Source of the DNA: Panax quinquefolius
Lineage: Eukaryota > Streptophyta > Magnoliopsida > Apiales > Araliaceae
Assembly (NCBI GenBank): GCA_020205615.1
Contig: CM035170.1
Coordinates: 33,170,123 to 33,234,122, forward strand
Direction: 5' to 3'
Length of the DNA: 64,000 nt
The notes below the pieces were generated by a model. The model had not been told where the DNA came from and searched no databases. It was given only the letters and a program-made list of their open reading frames with translations. A program made the translations under genes and the position numbers. Positions 47,164 through 57,887 of the stretch are shown here, piece by piece. Position 1 is the first letter of the stretch. Each line of letters starts with the position of its first letter.

Positions 47164-50100
47164 TGTAAGACCCCAAATTTTATAAATAAAGATTTAATTT
47201 TCTCAAAATATTTTTTTTATATTATGGTGTGGATTTGATATAATGTTATAGTTCTGGGTAGTATTTATAAATTTTGCAAAGTATGCAAGTTGTTATAAGA
47301 TATTCGTTTGGTCGGAAAATATTCTTTTTGTCGGGAATATCTGTACGACGACACAATCATTGGCGAACCCACAATGGAAGTATTGTCGTATTTAGAAAAG
47401 CGATGTAATTATCTTTTATAAAAATAACGGTGAAGTGTTACCATTAAAAGCTGTTGAACTACCGGTAGTAAAAAAAACGATGAATACGAGGTTGCATAGT
47501 AGCACACGGTATTGGTTATTGATGTTTACGTAAGAAGTCACTCAGTTATACTCAATTATTGCTACAGTAATTGATGCATCATATCTCTCATATTATTGAT
47601 TCGATTATTGTCACAGTATTATCTGCATTATATGATATATTATTAAATCAATAATTGAGATGACAAAGTTATTCATATTATTAAATTGCAATATTTACAA
47701 TGTCTAAAAGTTCTGTTAAGGAGAGGTTTGGTCACCTAATTGCGCGCCAATAGGGAGAAATCCTTATTGGAAAGCCCCCTCTTTCCTTGGAACAACCTGG
47801 TTGTTAAATATTGTGAGTTATGATATTAATGATGAATAAGTTCGTGTTGATTAAGGATGAAATTGATAGTTCCATTGTGTTGGGATTATTAGTGTTAGTG
47901 GAAATCGACATTTATTTTGATAATAATTGATGTCTGGAGGTTATATTAGCTACTCGGGTATTCGGAGCACTTTTCGTGTCGGAGTACTATTCACGAGTTA
48001 CTATTTATGGGTTACTATTCTCCCAATTACTATTCATTCTAGTATTATTCACTCGGGTATTTGGGACACTTTTCGTGTCGGGGTACTATTCACGGGGTAC
48101 TATTCCCAAAGTACTATTCATAGGATACTATTCACCCAAAAAATATATTTTTTTTCGGTCCAAATTATTTTTGGGTACAAGATTATTCCATGAGGATATG
48201 TGCTAATTTTTCAGACCGTTGGTTGAAGTTATAATAGTGAATCAATATGGACCGCTGGTGGAAAGTTATAATAGTGAATCAATATGAACCGTTGGTGGAA
48301 AGTTATAATAGTGAATCAATATGGATCGCTGGATTAAAGTTTTAATAGTAAATCAGTATGGACCGTTGCTTTAAGTTTTAATAGTAAATCAATATGGATC
48401 GTCAGGTTTAAAAAAAGTAAATCAATCGGGAATAGTTCATGAATTAGATACTATTAGGTCCATTCTTCTATAAATAGAAGCTCATTCCTTCATTATTTCT
48501 TACGAATTCTTTGAAACTCTAAAAGAGAAACTATAGAAAGAAAGAAGAAAAGTATTCTGCTACTTCACTTTTCCAATATCCAGTTTTTCTAAGGTAAGGG
48601 GTATTATTCTTTGGTATTCATGAAGAGAATTATTTTCTTTCAATACTCGTAAGATTTGTTATTCCATTCTTCATTATTATGTTGGAATAACTTTGTTTAT
48701 GTCAATACCTGCATACATGGTGAAATTCTTCTATTATTCCATTCTTTATTATTACATTGGAATAACCGCCTGTGTGGTCTATCGCATGCTCGGTGAATTA
48801 CATTGTTATTTCATTCTTATTATTCATTGGAATAACTTTGTTTATCAAGCAATCACCGCATACATGGTGAAATTCTTCTAATATTTCGTTCTTTATTATT
48901 ACGTCAAAATATCACCGCGCATGCGTTTCTGCCTGGGACTGGTTCCATTATTTATTATTCGCTTAATATCACATGCATGCGTTTATGCTGGGACTGGTTC
49001 CATTATTTATTATTCTCCGGAATATATCGTATGCGTGCGTTTACAGGACTGGTTCCATTATTTATTATTCTGTTGGGAATAACCTATCATGTGCAGTCTA
49101 TCGCATGCATGGTGAATTCTTTTGTTATTACATTCTTTATTATTTTGTTGGAATAACCTGTCTGTATGTGGATTACCACATGCATGGTGAATGATCATTT
49201 GTATTCATTCCTTATTAAATTTTGGAAATGATCTGTTTACGTGGATTATAATGAAAGTCATAATAAAAGCATTGGACTGATGAAAATCATGAGTATATGT
49301 AGTATTAGTAAGTGTTATGATGAGTTATGTTGGTTATTATGTGAAAACATGAAAGTTTCTTAGAAATCACAAAGGGTTGAAAATCAGATTTTGGTGAAAA
49401 TGGAACATGAAATTCAATTGACCATATCTCCTATTATATTTTGAATTTTTGAGTGTGGTCAAGTTCTAGAGTTAGATCTATGAGTTTTCTAACTTATCCA
49501 AGTGGAATCACTGGAAAAGGTGTTGTAGATTTTCGTGTGGACTGATTTTAGCAAAGGAGTCAAAAACTACAAAGTACTAAATAGCTACTGCCCAGAACTT
49601 TAAAAGGGCATTTTCGGCCACTTAATTTGTGAGAAAGGTTCTGGCCTTTTAGGACATAGAAATATATGGTATAAAGTACCTCTTATCCAAAAATGAGCTC
49701 ATTCTGACTTAAAATGAGCAAGTTATGACTATTTCAATATGTAGATTTTTCCGACAAAAAACGCTATAACCGGAGTTCTATAACTCCGATGACTATGAAA
49801 TTTAAACTGGAAGCTCACGTTAACATGTGTAAGATCCTGCCAAGATTTGGGAATTTCAGGAGTTAAACTTGAGGTAGCTAATTTTTTAAGTAATTAATTT
49901 TTGAAAAATAGTAAATGAATTTTAAAAATTCCGAGAAAAATATATGTTCAATATGGGACTATATTCTGCTAAATCCTAGAAAAGAAATATTTTTTGGACT
50001 GATTTGGTATTTTTCATGAAATTAATCTAGTTATGAGTAAATGAGTCAAATATGTTATGTGAAGTAACAAAATTGGAAAATAGGATTTTATGGCTTGGGA

Positions 50101-51204
50101 ATCCTATATAGGGTATATGCAGATTTTTGATAAGGGATTTGATCATTGGTGATGAAATCTTATGAGTATGACATTTTTGAATGATTAAATACATTATTTG
50201 GTAAAGTGTAAACAATTGAAATAAATTGTTTATAAGTTTAAGAAGTGATTAAAATATTGTTATAATATTAATAATATTAGTATTTGAGTTTATTAAGTGA
50301 TTAATAATATTTGGATAAATTTAAAGTCTTTAATATTTATCCTTGTTTTCGTTTGATTAATGCTTATATCATTGTCATCATTCTCATGCTTATATTGTGA
50401 TGAAAGTCATCTTTGGCTTACATGCATAGATGGACTTGGTGTGATTATGACCAGGGATTATTCGGTGTAATCATGACCATAATGTGACGAATGATGTGGT
50501 AAAAATCCTCAGTGGCCTGTAGTGCATTGATGGATAGTTTTTGGTATGATTATGACCAGGGATTATTCGGTATAGTCATGAACATTGATGATTTAATGAA
50601 TATCCTTGGCCCGTAGTGCAAGGATGATTCGATGATGTGGTTTAATTATTAAGCTGAGTCTCAGCGATAAAAATTGATGAAAACATTTTAAATCATAGAA
50701 GTTAGTAGATATTATGCTCTACTTGACTCTTCTAATGGATTGTTTATCCCACTGCAGTTAAACTTGATGTCTATTGTATTTTATCAGTTTAACATTGTTG
50801 AAGACTAATGATAATTTATTTTGTATTATCTTAGTCATAATATTTCTTCTTGGGCTAGTTGAGCTCACCCTTTCTTTCTTTTTCTCTTGTGAAATGAGAA
50901 TATAAGTTGGGGACGAGTCGAAAAACGGAGTGATAATCCAGATGATAGCATTAGTAGTCCTCACTATTCTGTTAAATAGTGTGATAATAAATGTAATGAG
51001 GACTGAATTTGAGTTTGTATACTGTCTATGAGGACTCCATTGAGAGTGGATATTGTCTAGAAGGCAATATTCTTGATTAAACTCTCAGTTTATGTTTTGT
51101 CGTATTTTACACGACAATTGTATAATTAAGTTGTATTTGATTTATGTACCATGTATTTAGTGACTCGAGATGGGTGATGTATACCTATTTTTGGGGGCGT
51201 CACA
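47164..51204 (+). repeat. 3' LTR, 4,041 bp
   Basis: Same layout as the 5' LTR: TATA box at 48469-48476, donor-like AAG|GTAAGG at 48591-48599, arrays at 47975-48140, 48223-48410 and 48655-49200. It ends GGGGGCGTCACA and is followed by GTAAA. Confidence 0.93.
48469..48476 (+). promoter_or_regulatory. LTR TATA box
   Basis: TATAAATA in the 3' LTR, equivalent to 43067-43074. Confidence 0.7.
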
Positions 51205-52156
51205 GTAAAGGGTTTACTCGGGGCTTTCGGATAGCTCTTTTCTTCATCCGAGGTTGATTGGAGTCTTCGGCTGGAGTAGATTCTAGTGGTGGGGCTTCAG
51301 TCGCCTGAGGTTCAGAAGTGGAAGGCTCTTCGATTGGTATGTCATCTTCTGTCGGTAAGGAGGCACCCGATAGGAATTTTTCCAAATCCTTTCGGTCAAT
51401 TGACGTTGGTTTGATCAAAGATACTATAAAAAATGAAAAACCACAATTCAGAACAGTTCATCAAAGGAGATTCAGCAAGTTATACAATAGATAGTTCGAA
51501 GACTTACAGTTATGGTCGTATAACCATGCTTGTTTGGTAAGGAGTCCATAGTGCCATTCTTCCTTGGGGAAGTTCTCAAAGAGCTCTATCATTTCATTTA
51601 TTCGCTCTTCGGGAATATCACCGAAATCTGCAGAGACTTTTTCTTGAATGGACCATATTGGCAGAGAAGCAATTTCTGGTCCCTTGATGTAGAACCATCC
51701 TTTATGCCATCCTCGGTTGCTAGAAGGAGTATTATTTAAAGATCGTCTCTCGAACTTCTCACCTGGCTTCGATGCTACTTTACTCAGGGCCTTAAACCCT
51801 CTTTCTCGAGTCTGGCCGATCTTGTAAATAGTGAAAAAGAAATCGAGGGTGGGGGCGACGCCTACTTCGTGGCAAAAGGCTATGAAGGCAAGGATGTGAA
51901 TGTATGAGTTCGGCGCCAATTGGGCGAACCCAACGCCAACAAACCCTAATAGAGTAATCAAAAAAGTGTGTAGAGGAAATCAAACTCCCTTCTCGAGCAG
52001 TGTTACCGAAATCGCCATCCAACCTGTCGGACGTTGGTACATTCGCTCATTGGATCCCGGAACCCTTACCTGATGGGTATCAGGAATCTGGTAACGAATC
52101 CAAATATTGCGTAGTTCAATCTCAGTGACAGCTGTAGGTGTGTTGGCATGGGGGTA
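51205..52156 (-). pseudogene. antisense ORF of the Tat element, central globular domain
   Basis: It continues the frame broken at 32602. Motifs are EIELRNIWIRYQIPDTHQVRV, RPTGWMAIS, EKGV-stop-FPLHTFL, LGFVGVGFAQLAPNSYIHIL, FFFTIYKIGQTRERGF and GWHKGWFYIKG. This matches the plant 'putative gypsy-type transposon' family (Pfam Transposase_28, named from memory). The TGA inside GV-stop-FPLH fits CGA to TGA at a conserved Arg. After YDHN an 84-bp intron (51424-51507) leads in frame to LIKPTSIDRKDLEKFL and an acidic Pro/Ser-rich tail, cut by the nested element at 51204. Confidence 0.87.
51424..51507 (-). other. predicted intron 1 of the antisense ORF (84 bp)
   Basis: Donor ACT|GTAAGTC at 51507 and acceptor TTTTTTATAG ending at 51424. 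Removing it restores the reading frame between YDHN and LIKPTS. Read through, the frame hits a stop at about 51461. Confidence 0.75.
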
Positions 52157-52161
52157 CTGTT

Positions 52162-53933
52162 TGTTAGTTCCCAGTAGGCACAATAGATCTAGAAGGGGGG
52201 GATTGAATAGATCCTTTTTATTTCAAATACTTTTCTCAATTATTTTGTATAGCTATTAAATTAGCATATGACAAACATAAGAATCTTTTCAAGCACAGCG
52301 GAATAAGTAAAAGATCCCCTTCATTGATATATTCATAATCATACATACATTGTTCGTAGAGTAAGTTTAGTTGTAGCGATTTAAAACATACATAGCAGGT
52401 TATAGCATTTATAGTACATAATGTAAATGACATAATGTAAAAGACACAAGGGGTTTTAAGTGGTTCAAGACTCAAGCTCGTAATCCACTCTTACGCTTTC
52501 AACTAGCGGGATTTCCACTAAGGAAAGGCAAGACCACAATCACTAAGATTCCTTCAAGGCCGCTGACTTGGGACTTGATTCACTAAGAACTCTTGAGGCT
52601 GGTGACCTTGGGACTCTTCTAGTTCCTCAGAACTCTTCAAGCCCAGCAATCTTGGAACTTCGTTTAGTCCCTCTAGACAAGGACCCTTCTGGCCCTAGAT
52701 TCATTTAGTCCCTTCGGACAAGGACCCCTCAGGCCCTAGCTTTCGTTGTTTGTTTGTTGGTTTGTTGGAGTTGGTGCTGAGTTGCTAAGATGTCTTCATG
52801 CTCTGAACATCTTCTATACTTAGCAGCTTGGCATGATCATCCTTGAAGTGCAGTTGAGTGTTGCATGATGTTCAGCTTCTTCAGTCACTCAACCACTTCG
52901 GATGATCCCTTGATGACTGCCTTGAAGATCTTTCCTCTTGATACATGATGGCTGCACATGATAGGTTTCCAAGATGACTGTAAGTTCTTCTTCTTGGTAC
53001 TTAGAAACTTTCTCATGCTTGCCACCATGATGACGTTTGTGATCTCCCTCCTTGATACTTGATATCTTCTCATGATGGACATGCTAAGATGACTGTGAGC
53101 TCTTCTCTATTGTACTTAGAGTCTTCCCATGATCTACACAAAGATAACATAATGCTCTTCTTTCTCTCGGCAGTTCAGAACACTCTTCTTGTAGTAGAAC
53201 TCTCACTTCTACATAGTAGAACTCTCACTTCTACTTCTTCCTTTATATATATCTGAGTGTTCTTGGTGGATCGTAGAGTGAGCCTTCGGACTCACTATCT
53301 TACGTGGTTTAGAACAGTCCACCTTCTCTCCAAACTCGGTAACTCCAGCAACCCTCGATCTTTGAAGCTCTTCCTGATTTATACTCCTTCCCAATCCTTC
53401 CGTTGGAAAGTAGCCGTTGAAGGCTATTCAAATGTCTTCATAGATCTTGAGTTGACAGAGGTAGACTGCTGATGTGACATGTCATACTTTATCTGACAGT
53501 GCAGTCTAATGTTTCACCTACCCATCAAAGAAGTCACTTTAATGTCTTGGGCAGGTTGAAGACTTTATTATCTCCTTCTGATTTCTCGATCAGAGGTTGT
53601 CCTTTTGCATCGATGCTCTCAATAAGCTTTTGTCAGAATACCATCCTTGGTTTGAGCCGTTGCCGATGCTTCAATCTTGGTGTTGAACTCTACGATTCTC
53701 GATGCTTGTCTTCTTGGACTCGATCATAGTGTCTTGTTGAGTGTTGCTCATTGGTAGTACAGATTAACACTACGATCTTGAAGAGTGTTGATTGGATCTC
53801 CAATGTAGTATACCTCTTCCTTCTATTGTGCAGTGCTTCAACACTTCTATTTGCTTCGACTGTTCTCAGAGACTGATGGCCTAACTCCTTGCTCTGGTCC
53901 CCTCTGAATAGCAAGACACTTCAAATTTGTGGC
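52162..53933 (-). repeat. partial copy of the 3-kb LTR family (3' part)
   Basis: Read on the minus strand it ends GGGAACTAACA at 52162 and matches the last ~1.77 kb of 20830-23817. CTGTT lies just left (52157-52161). It shares ~390 bp with the partial copy at 30974-32601, so the two are different copies, for example the two LTRs of one element or two units of a tandem. It is cut at 53933 by another LTR. Confidence 0.88.
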
Positions 53934-55764
53934 TGTTACCTCTTTTATAGTTCTTATAAAAGAGCTCTAACTCATGCAAGTATACACGGGTCAACAAGTA
54001 ATACAGAGTAAGTAAAGTATCGATCCCACAAAGAAAGTTGTTAACCTTAGACTACTATGTATTAATTAACTCACTATATTTATATGCTAAGACTAATGAC
54101 ATCCATTGTTGATTTGAACTAATTATGATTACCAACTAAAAATACAAATATAAATGGACTAAATATAATGTGGAAACAATGGGATCCTAACTTCATTCAA
54201 TATTTCGCAATAATCGCCATATATGTCATGCAAGAAGTGTTCACATATCACGGGATAATAGCCAAGAGCACAAAGAGAATTATAACCATTTTCCAATGCA
54301 CTATAACCAACTCACATATCATCTACGGATGTTAGAATCTATGTAATCACCAATACCATCACAATTACCATATTCTATGCAATAATTGTAATCCTATTGA
54401 TTTTAAGCACAACCCTTATTCTAGCTCATACGGTGAAAACAAAGTATATTCTATCGATTCACAAAATATGCAAGACTTACTCTAGCCCCATATTCGCATG
54501 TTATCATGATTACAATCCAGATTTTATATGTTCATTTCCAATTCCATACAAATACTAAAACGAATGATTATCAGTCATTCATACATGTAAAATAACCATG
54601 ATAGATAACCCATATGATATGCAAAACAAATCTAACATTTAGATGTACAACCACACTACATATTGAAATCCGTTAGAATCCCATAATTCGGTTTAGTTCA
54701 CGACTGAACCAAAAGCCATTGTGGGATCAATGTTAAGCATGATCAATAAACAAGCAATCAAAGTAAGAAGGATAGAACGATCAAACCCAATCGCTGAATA
54801 GAAATCAAAGATTAACTATTAAATCCACAAAGAAATCCAATAAACAATAATCAATATCCACGATGACAGAGATCTCCAAGAAGAAGTAGAGAAAAATAGA
54901 CGTTATGGCTTTCTCCTACGTTGGAATCTCTCCCAAGGTGTAAACCCTAGTTTCTACTATGAAAAGAGAGAAGATGGAAATAGCTATCTAGCCCCCAAGG
55001 GGTGGAATATGTCTTACATGATGATAATATGTCTAATATATAAGCCCTAATTGAACCACCCACTCAATCACGCTTCAATTGCTCTGTTTAGTGAAAAGTC
55101 ATCTTTAGTCATCGCCGAAAGTCGCATGTCGCAAGAAGGGGCGCAAGAACTCTTGTAAACTTGCAGAAAATTGCGTTTTTTGGCTCAGGGTCGCGCGGCC
55201 GCGCTCGCAAATTCGCGCGCCCGCGAGGTCCATTTCTGCTGCAGTGTCCTCTGGTAAAATGGCCATAACTTTTGATCCAGGAAGAGTTACGGGGCCTGCC
55301 ACCTATCAAATCGAAGATATCGACGAGATCTACAACTTTCATTATTTAATGATTGATAAATTCGGGCCGGATGAAGGTTTAAATCGAGCTGGAAGGGACT
55401 GCTATGAAAATGGCGAATCAAAACAGCGTAGTTTGACGTCCATCGGTACAACGATCATAACTCTTGCATCCAAACTCCGATTAGAGCGATTCAAGATGTT
55501 CCGGAAAGCTATGAAGACGCTCTACAATGTAAGCTAAGTTCCAAACCAAGAACATGAAGTAACATGAAAGCCCAAATGATATCCTGATTGCCTTTTCTTT
55601 GCATTTTCTTTGTGTTTCCTTACAATAATCGCTCACATCACTTCCAAACATAAAGTCTACAAAATAAACACAAAATGCATGAAAAGTAACTAAGATACAT
55701 GAATATAAGCAACTAATTCAAGTAAAAGATACCGGATAAATGCATAAAAAATCCACTTATCACA
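53934..55764 (-). repeat. LTR of about 1.83 kb, minus orientation
   Basis: On the minus strand it starts TGTGATAAGTGG at 55764, right after a PPT (AAGTTTGGGGG), and ends AAAGAGGTAACA at 53934. The phrase 'ggtttaagtttgggggtgtgataagtgg' is familiar from 3' ends of plant Athila/Tat-type elements, but the lineage is not proven. GTGGC (53929-53933) would be one half of the target duplication. It contains a GC-rich palindrome near 55193. Confidence 0.65.
55193..55204. other. GC-rich palindrome inside the minus-strand LTR
   Basis: GCGCGGCCGCGC is a perfect 12-bp palindrome. It is followed within 30 bp by another CG-dense stretch (cgcgcgcccgcgag), in otherwise AT-rich DNA. Confidence 0.85.
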
Positions 55765-57279
55765 CCCCCAAACTTAAACCGTTGCTTATCCTCAAGCAAC
55801 AACAATGCTAATGCAATCTACTTGCTATGCAAGCTACGCTACTATGACAATGAATCCCCAGATTTCTAGCCATGTTAAGAATTCCAATAAGTCATGCCTC
55901 AGAGAAATATCAAGATCCAAGAACAAAGCATCAAACTAAGCTAAAGGCATAATGACATACAATCATATAATCCTAACTTGCTATAAAGATGTTGTGTGTG
56001 TGTGATGTGTTCACAGATAAGCTTGACAAAGGTGAAAATACCACATGCTTTATTGCTTAAGGCAGAAAATTGAAGTTTAACTCAAGAAGTGCATATACTA
56101 ATGAGACATCAACTACTCCAACACATCAATACACACTAAGGTTTAACAGTGGATTTATTCTGCTCTGTTTTTACTCACGAGGGCGATTCTCGCACTTTCC
56201 CTCGGTGTTTATTGATTTTTTTTTTATATAGCGAGTGCGTTTTACGCTCCATCTCACTTTCCATTTCCATTTAAACGAGTGCATTTTACGCTCCATCTCG
56301 TCCCAATAACAAGCATACCCATGTGTTCTCAAAGTTTGAGTATTTGTGTTTTCATAGTCTATGTCTCACTTCCTACACAATTCTATCATTAAAAATAACA
56401 TTTTCCTCTCAACAGACAAGCATGCTAATCTTAACCAACAAGCAAATAGGAACATTGTTCGTACTTTACCGGTAACATCTAAGCAAAAGAAGCATGAATT
56501 ATATCGTGTATAAAATTATAACTAAGCTCAAGATATCAACCAAATTCAAAAATCTATCAAATTTCTATGTCATCATTGGCCAAATTAGAATTTAACTAAT
56601 GAAAAACACGGGATTATGCAATGTTATGCAACTAAACACATACTAAGTAAACAAGACAAAAGAAAACTAAAAAAAATAGATAAAAATAAAAAAAATTCAT
56701 ACTAAAATACCCCGACTATGCAACTTAAACATGCAATCAAACTATATGCAACTAACTATATGCAACAACTACTCACTACAACCCAATACCCCCAAACTTG
56801 AAATAAACAATGCCCTCATTGTAATTAAAATTGAAAGAATACTCCCCTAAGTGGCAATGTCATCTCCGTTCGCCTCCTCATGATCCGCTAGTATATCAGG
56901 CGATGGCTAAATTTGAGATATTCTGTAGTTGAAAACTGAGTGTGGGCTTCTAACTGTCCGAATGCTTTAGTCAGAAATTCTAAGAATTCAAAATTTTTTT
57001 CTCTGATTGAGCTATATCTTGCTGGTCATGTGATGTTAAGTTTAGCTTGTGAGGTCGCATCACCGCGACCACAAGACTTTCAAGCGACATCGGTTTTGGC
57101 TTTTGTTTGATCCTGAATGCTTATAGCAATTGGATTGAACCTGAGAGGAGAAAAAATCAAACTATTATTAATACTTACCACTATCTAACCTCTACTAAAT
57201 ATAGAAATGTAAATAAGAATTAAATAAGAAGGGAGAAAGATTGGATGGGGTGCCTCCTATCTAGCGCTTAAACTTATAG

Positions 57280-57690
57280 TCAGATTATTTGGACTCTTTT
57301 CTTAACACCCAGGTATCCAATTCCTCTACGATAAGATAAGAACCCTCCATCCATTAGAACCGCTATGTGCTTTGGTAGGTTCCCCATCATGAGAATTTGT
57401 GAATTGAAGCCACCTAGCATATTTCCTGTACATGATGTCCCTAGTTCCATTGCAATTCCAGGTGCTTCTCCCGTTGTATCTGTGAATAGATTTTTGCATT
57501 GAGGCATGAAAGATTCAACGGGATTTTCTTCTTCTATTATCTCTTCCATAGCCCACCATGGTTTGTAAGAGGCCTCATAATCGCAAAAATTATTGCTTTG
57601 GATGTGACTACCAAGGGGACATGGGTGTGCAAAGTTCACTGAATTTTTCAACTCTAATTGAGAAGGCACTTGGGGTATTATACAAGTCAC
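57280..57690 (-). CDS. unrecognised 136-residue ORF, possibly a gag-related remnant
   Basis: The frame includes SYKPWWAMEEIIEEENPVESF, GTSCTGNMLGGF, GNLPKHIAVLMDGG and LSYRRGIGYLGVKKR. I do not recognise the family. It overlaps the adjacent frame 57687-57887 by four bases (ATGA-type), and the two may be one gene separated by a stop. It lies 3' in the internal region of an LTR element on the same strand, so it is more likely element-derived than a host gene. No signal peptide or membrane segment was seen. Confidence 0.35.
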   Translation of the reverse strand: MTCIIPQVPSQLELKNSVNFAHPCPLGSHIQSNNFCDYEASYKPWWAMEEIIEEENPVESFMPQCKNLFTDTTGEAPGIAMELGTSCTGNMLGGFNSQILMMGNLPKHIAVLMDGGFLSYRRGIGYLGVKKRVQII

Positions 57691-57887
57691 TCATGTTCTT
57701 TATTTTCCATTTTGATTGTCTCCTCAATGTCCACTCCTTTCAGTTCATTCAGTGGCATGTACATTTCTGGCTCTCCATCGATTTCATCATCCATGTCATA
57801 GCACCAATTGTTTGGAGGGTGATTGTTCAAGTCTTCGAACATTTGATCCATATCATTCGAAGCTTTGAATTGACCTCTCTTGCTCAA
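57687..57887 (-). CDS. small acidic ORF of an LTR element, unrecognised
   Basis: 66 residues, rich in Asp, Glu and Asn (MDQMFEDLNNHPPNNWCYDM, DDEIDGEPEMYMPLNEL). It runs straight into the next ORF to the left. Upstream, frame-shifted text (SNFSYPPPMQQEENAELKEF, ILMMMEQLINSLVNGPQYM) looks like the low-complexity end of a gag protein. Function unknown. Confidence 0.3.
   Translation of the reverse strand: MSKRGQFKASNDMDQMFEDLNNHPPNNWCYDMDDEIDGEPEMYMPLNELKGVDIEETIKMENKEHE

Larger units (their letters stand above)
41772..51204 (+). mobile_element. Tekay-like element with 4-kb LTRs and a 1.4-kb internal region, target duplication GTAAA
   Basis: LTRs are 41772-45754 and 47164-51204. GTAAA precedes the first (41767-41771) and follows the second (51205-51209). 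Both ends are TGTAAGACCCC...ATCACA or GTCACA. The internal 1,409 bp keep the PBS, scattered gag, protease and chromodomain pieces and the PPT; most of pol is deleted. It splits the antisense ORF of the Tat element. Confidence 0.95.
32602..52161 (+). mobile_element. Tat-lineage Ty3/gypsy element, permuted around one LTR
   Basis: Order: antisense-ORF start, PPT, LTR, PBS, gag, protease, RT, RNase H, second (archaeal-type) RNase H, integrase, 104-bp repeats, antisense-ORF remainder. In an ordinary copy everything before the LTR would follow the antisense ORF at the right. The second RNase H and YVDDMIVKS place it in Tat; the antisense ORF fits Retand/RIRE2/Grande-type members. Both ends abut partial copies of the same LTR family with a shared CTGTT. 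A second LTR element occupies 41772-51204. Confidence 0.87.

Noticed and set aside
55105..55342. Minus-strand ORFs over the GC-rich patch
   Set aside because: They are open mainly because the patch is GC-rich; two overlapping frames are open at once and neither resembles a protein family.
57280..57690. Possible host protein-coding gene
   Set aside because: It lies on the same strand as, and inside, the internal region of an LTR element next to its PPT. It has no recognised domain and no visible gene structure.
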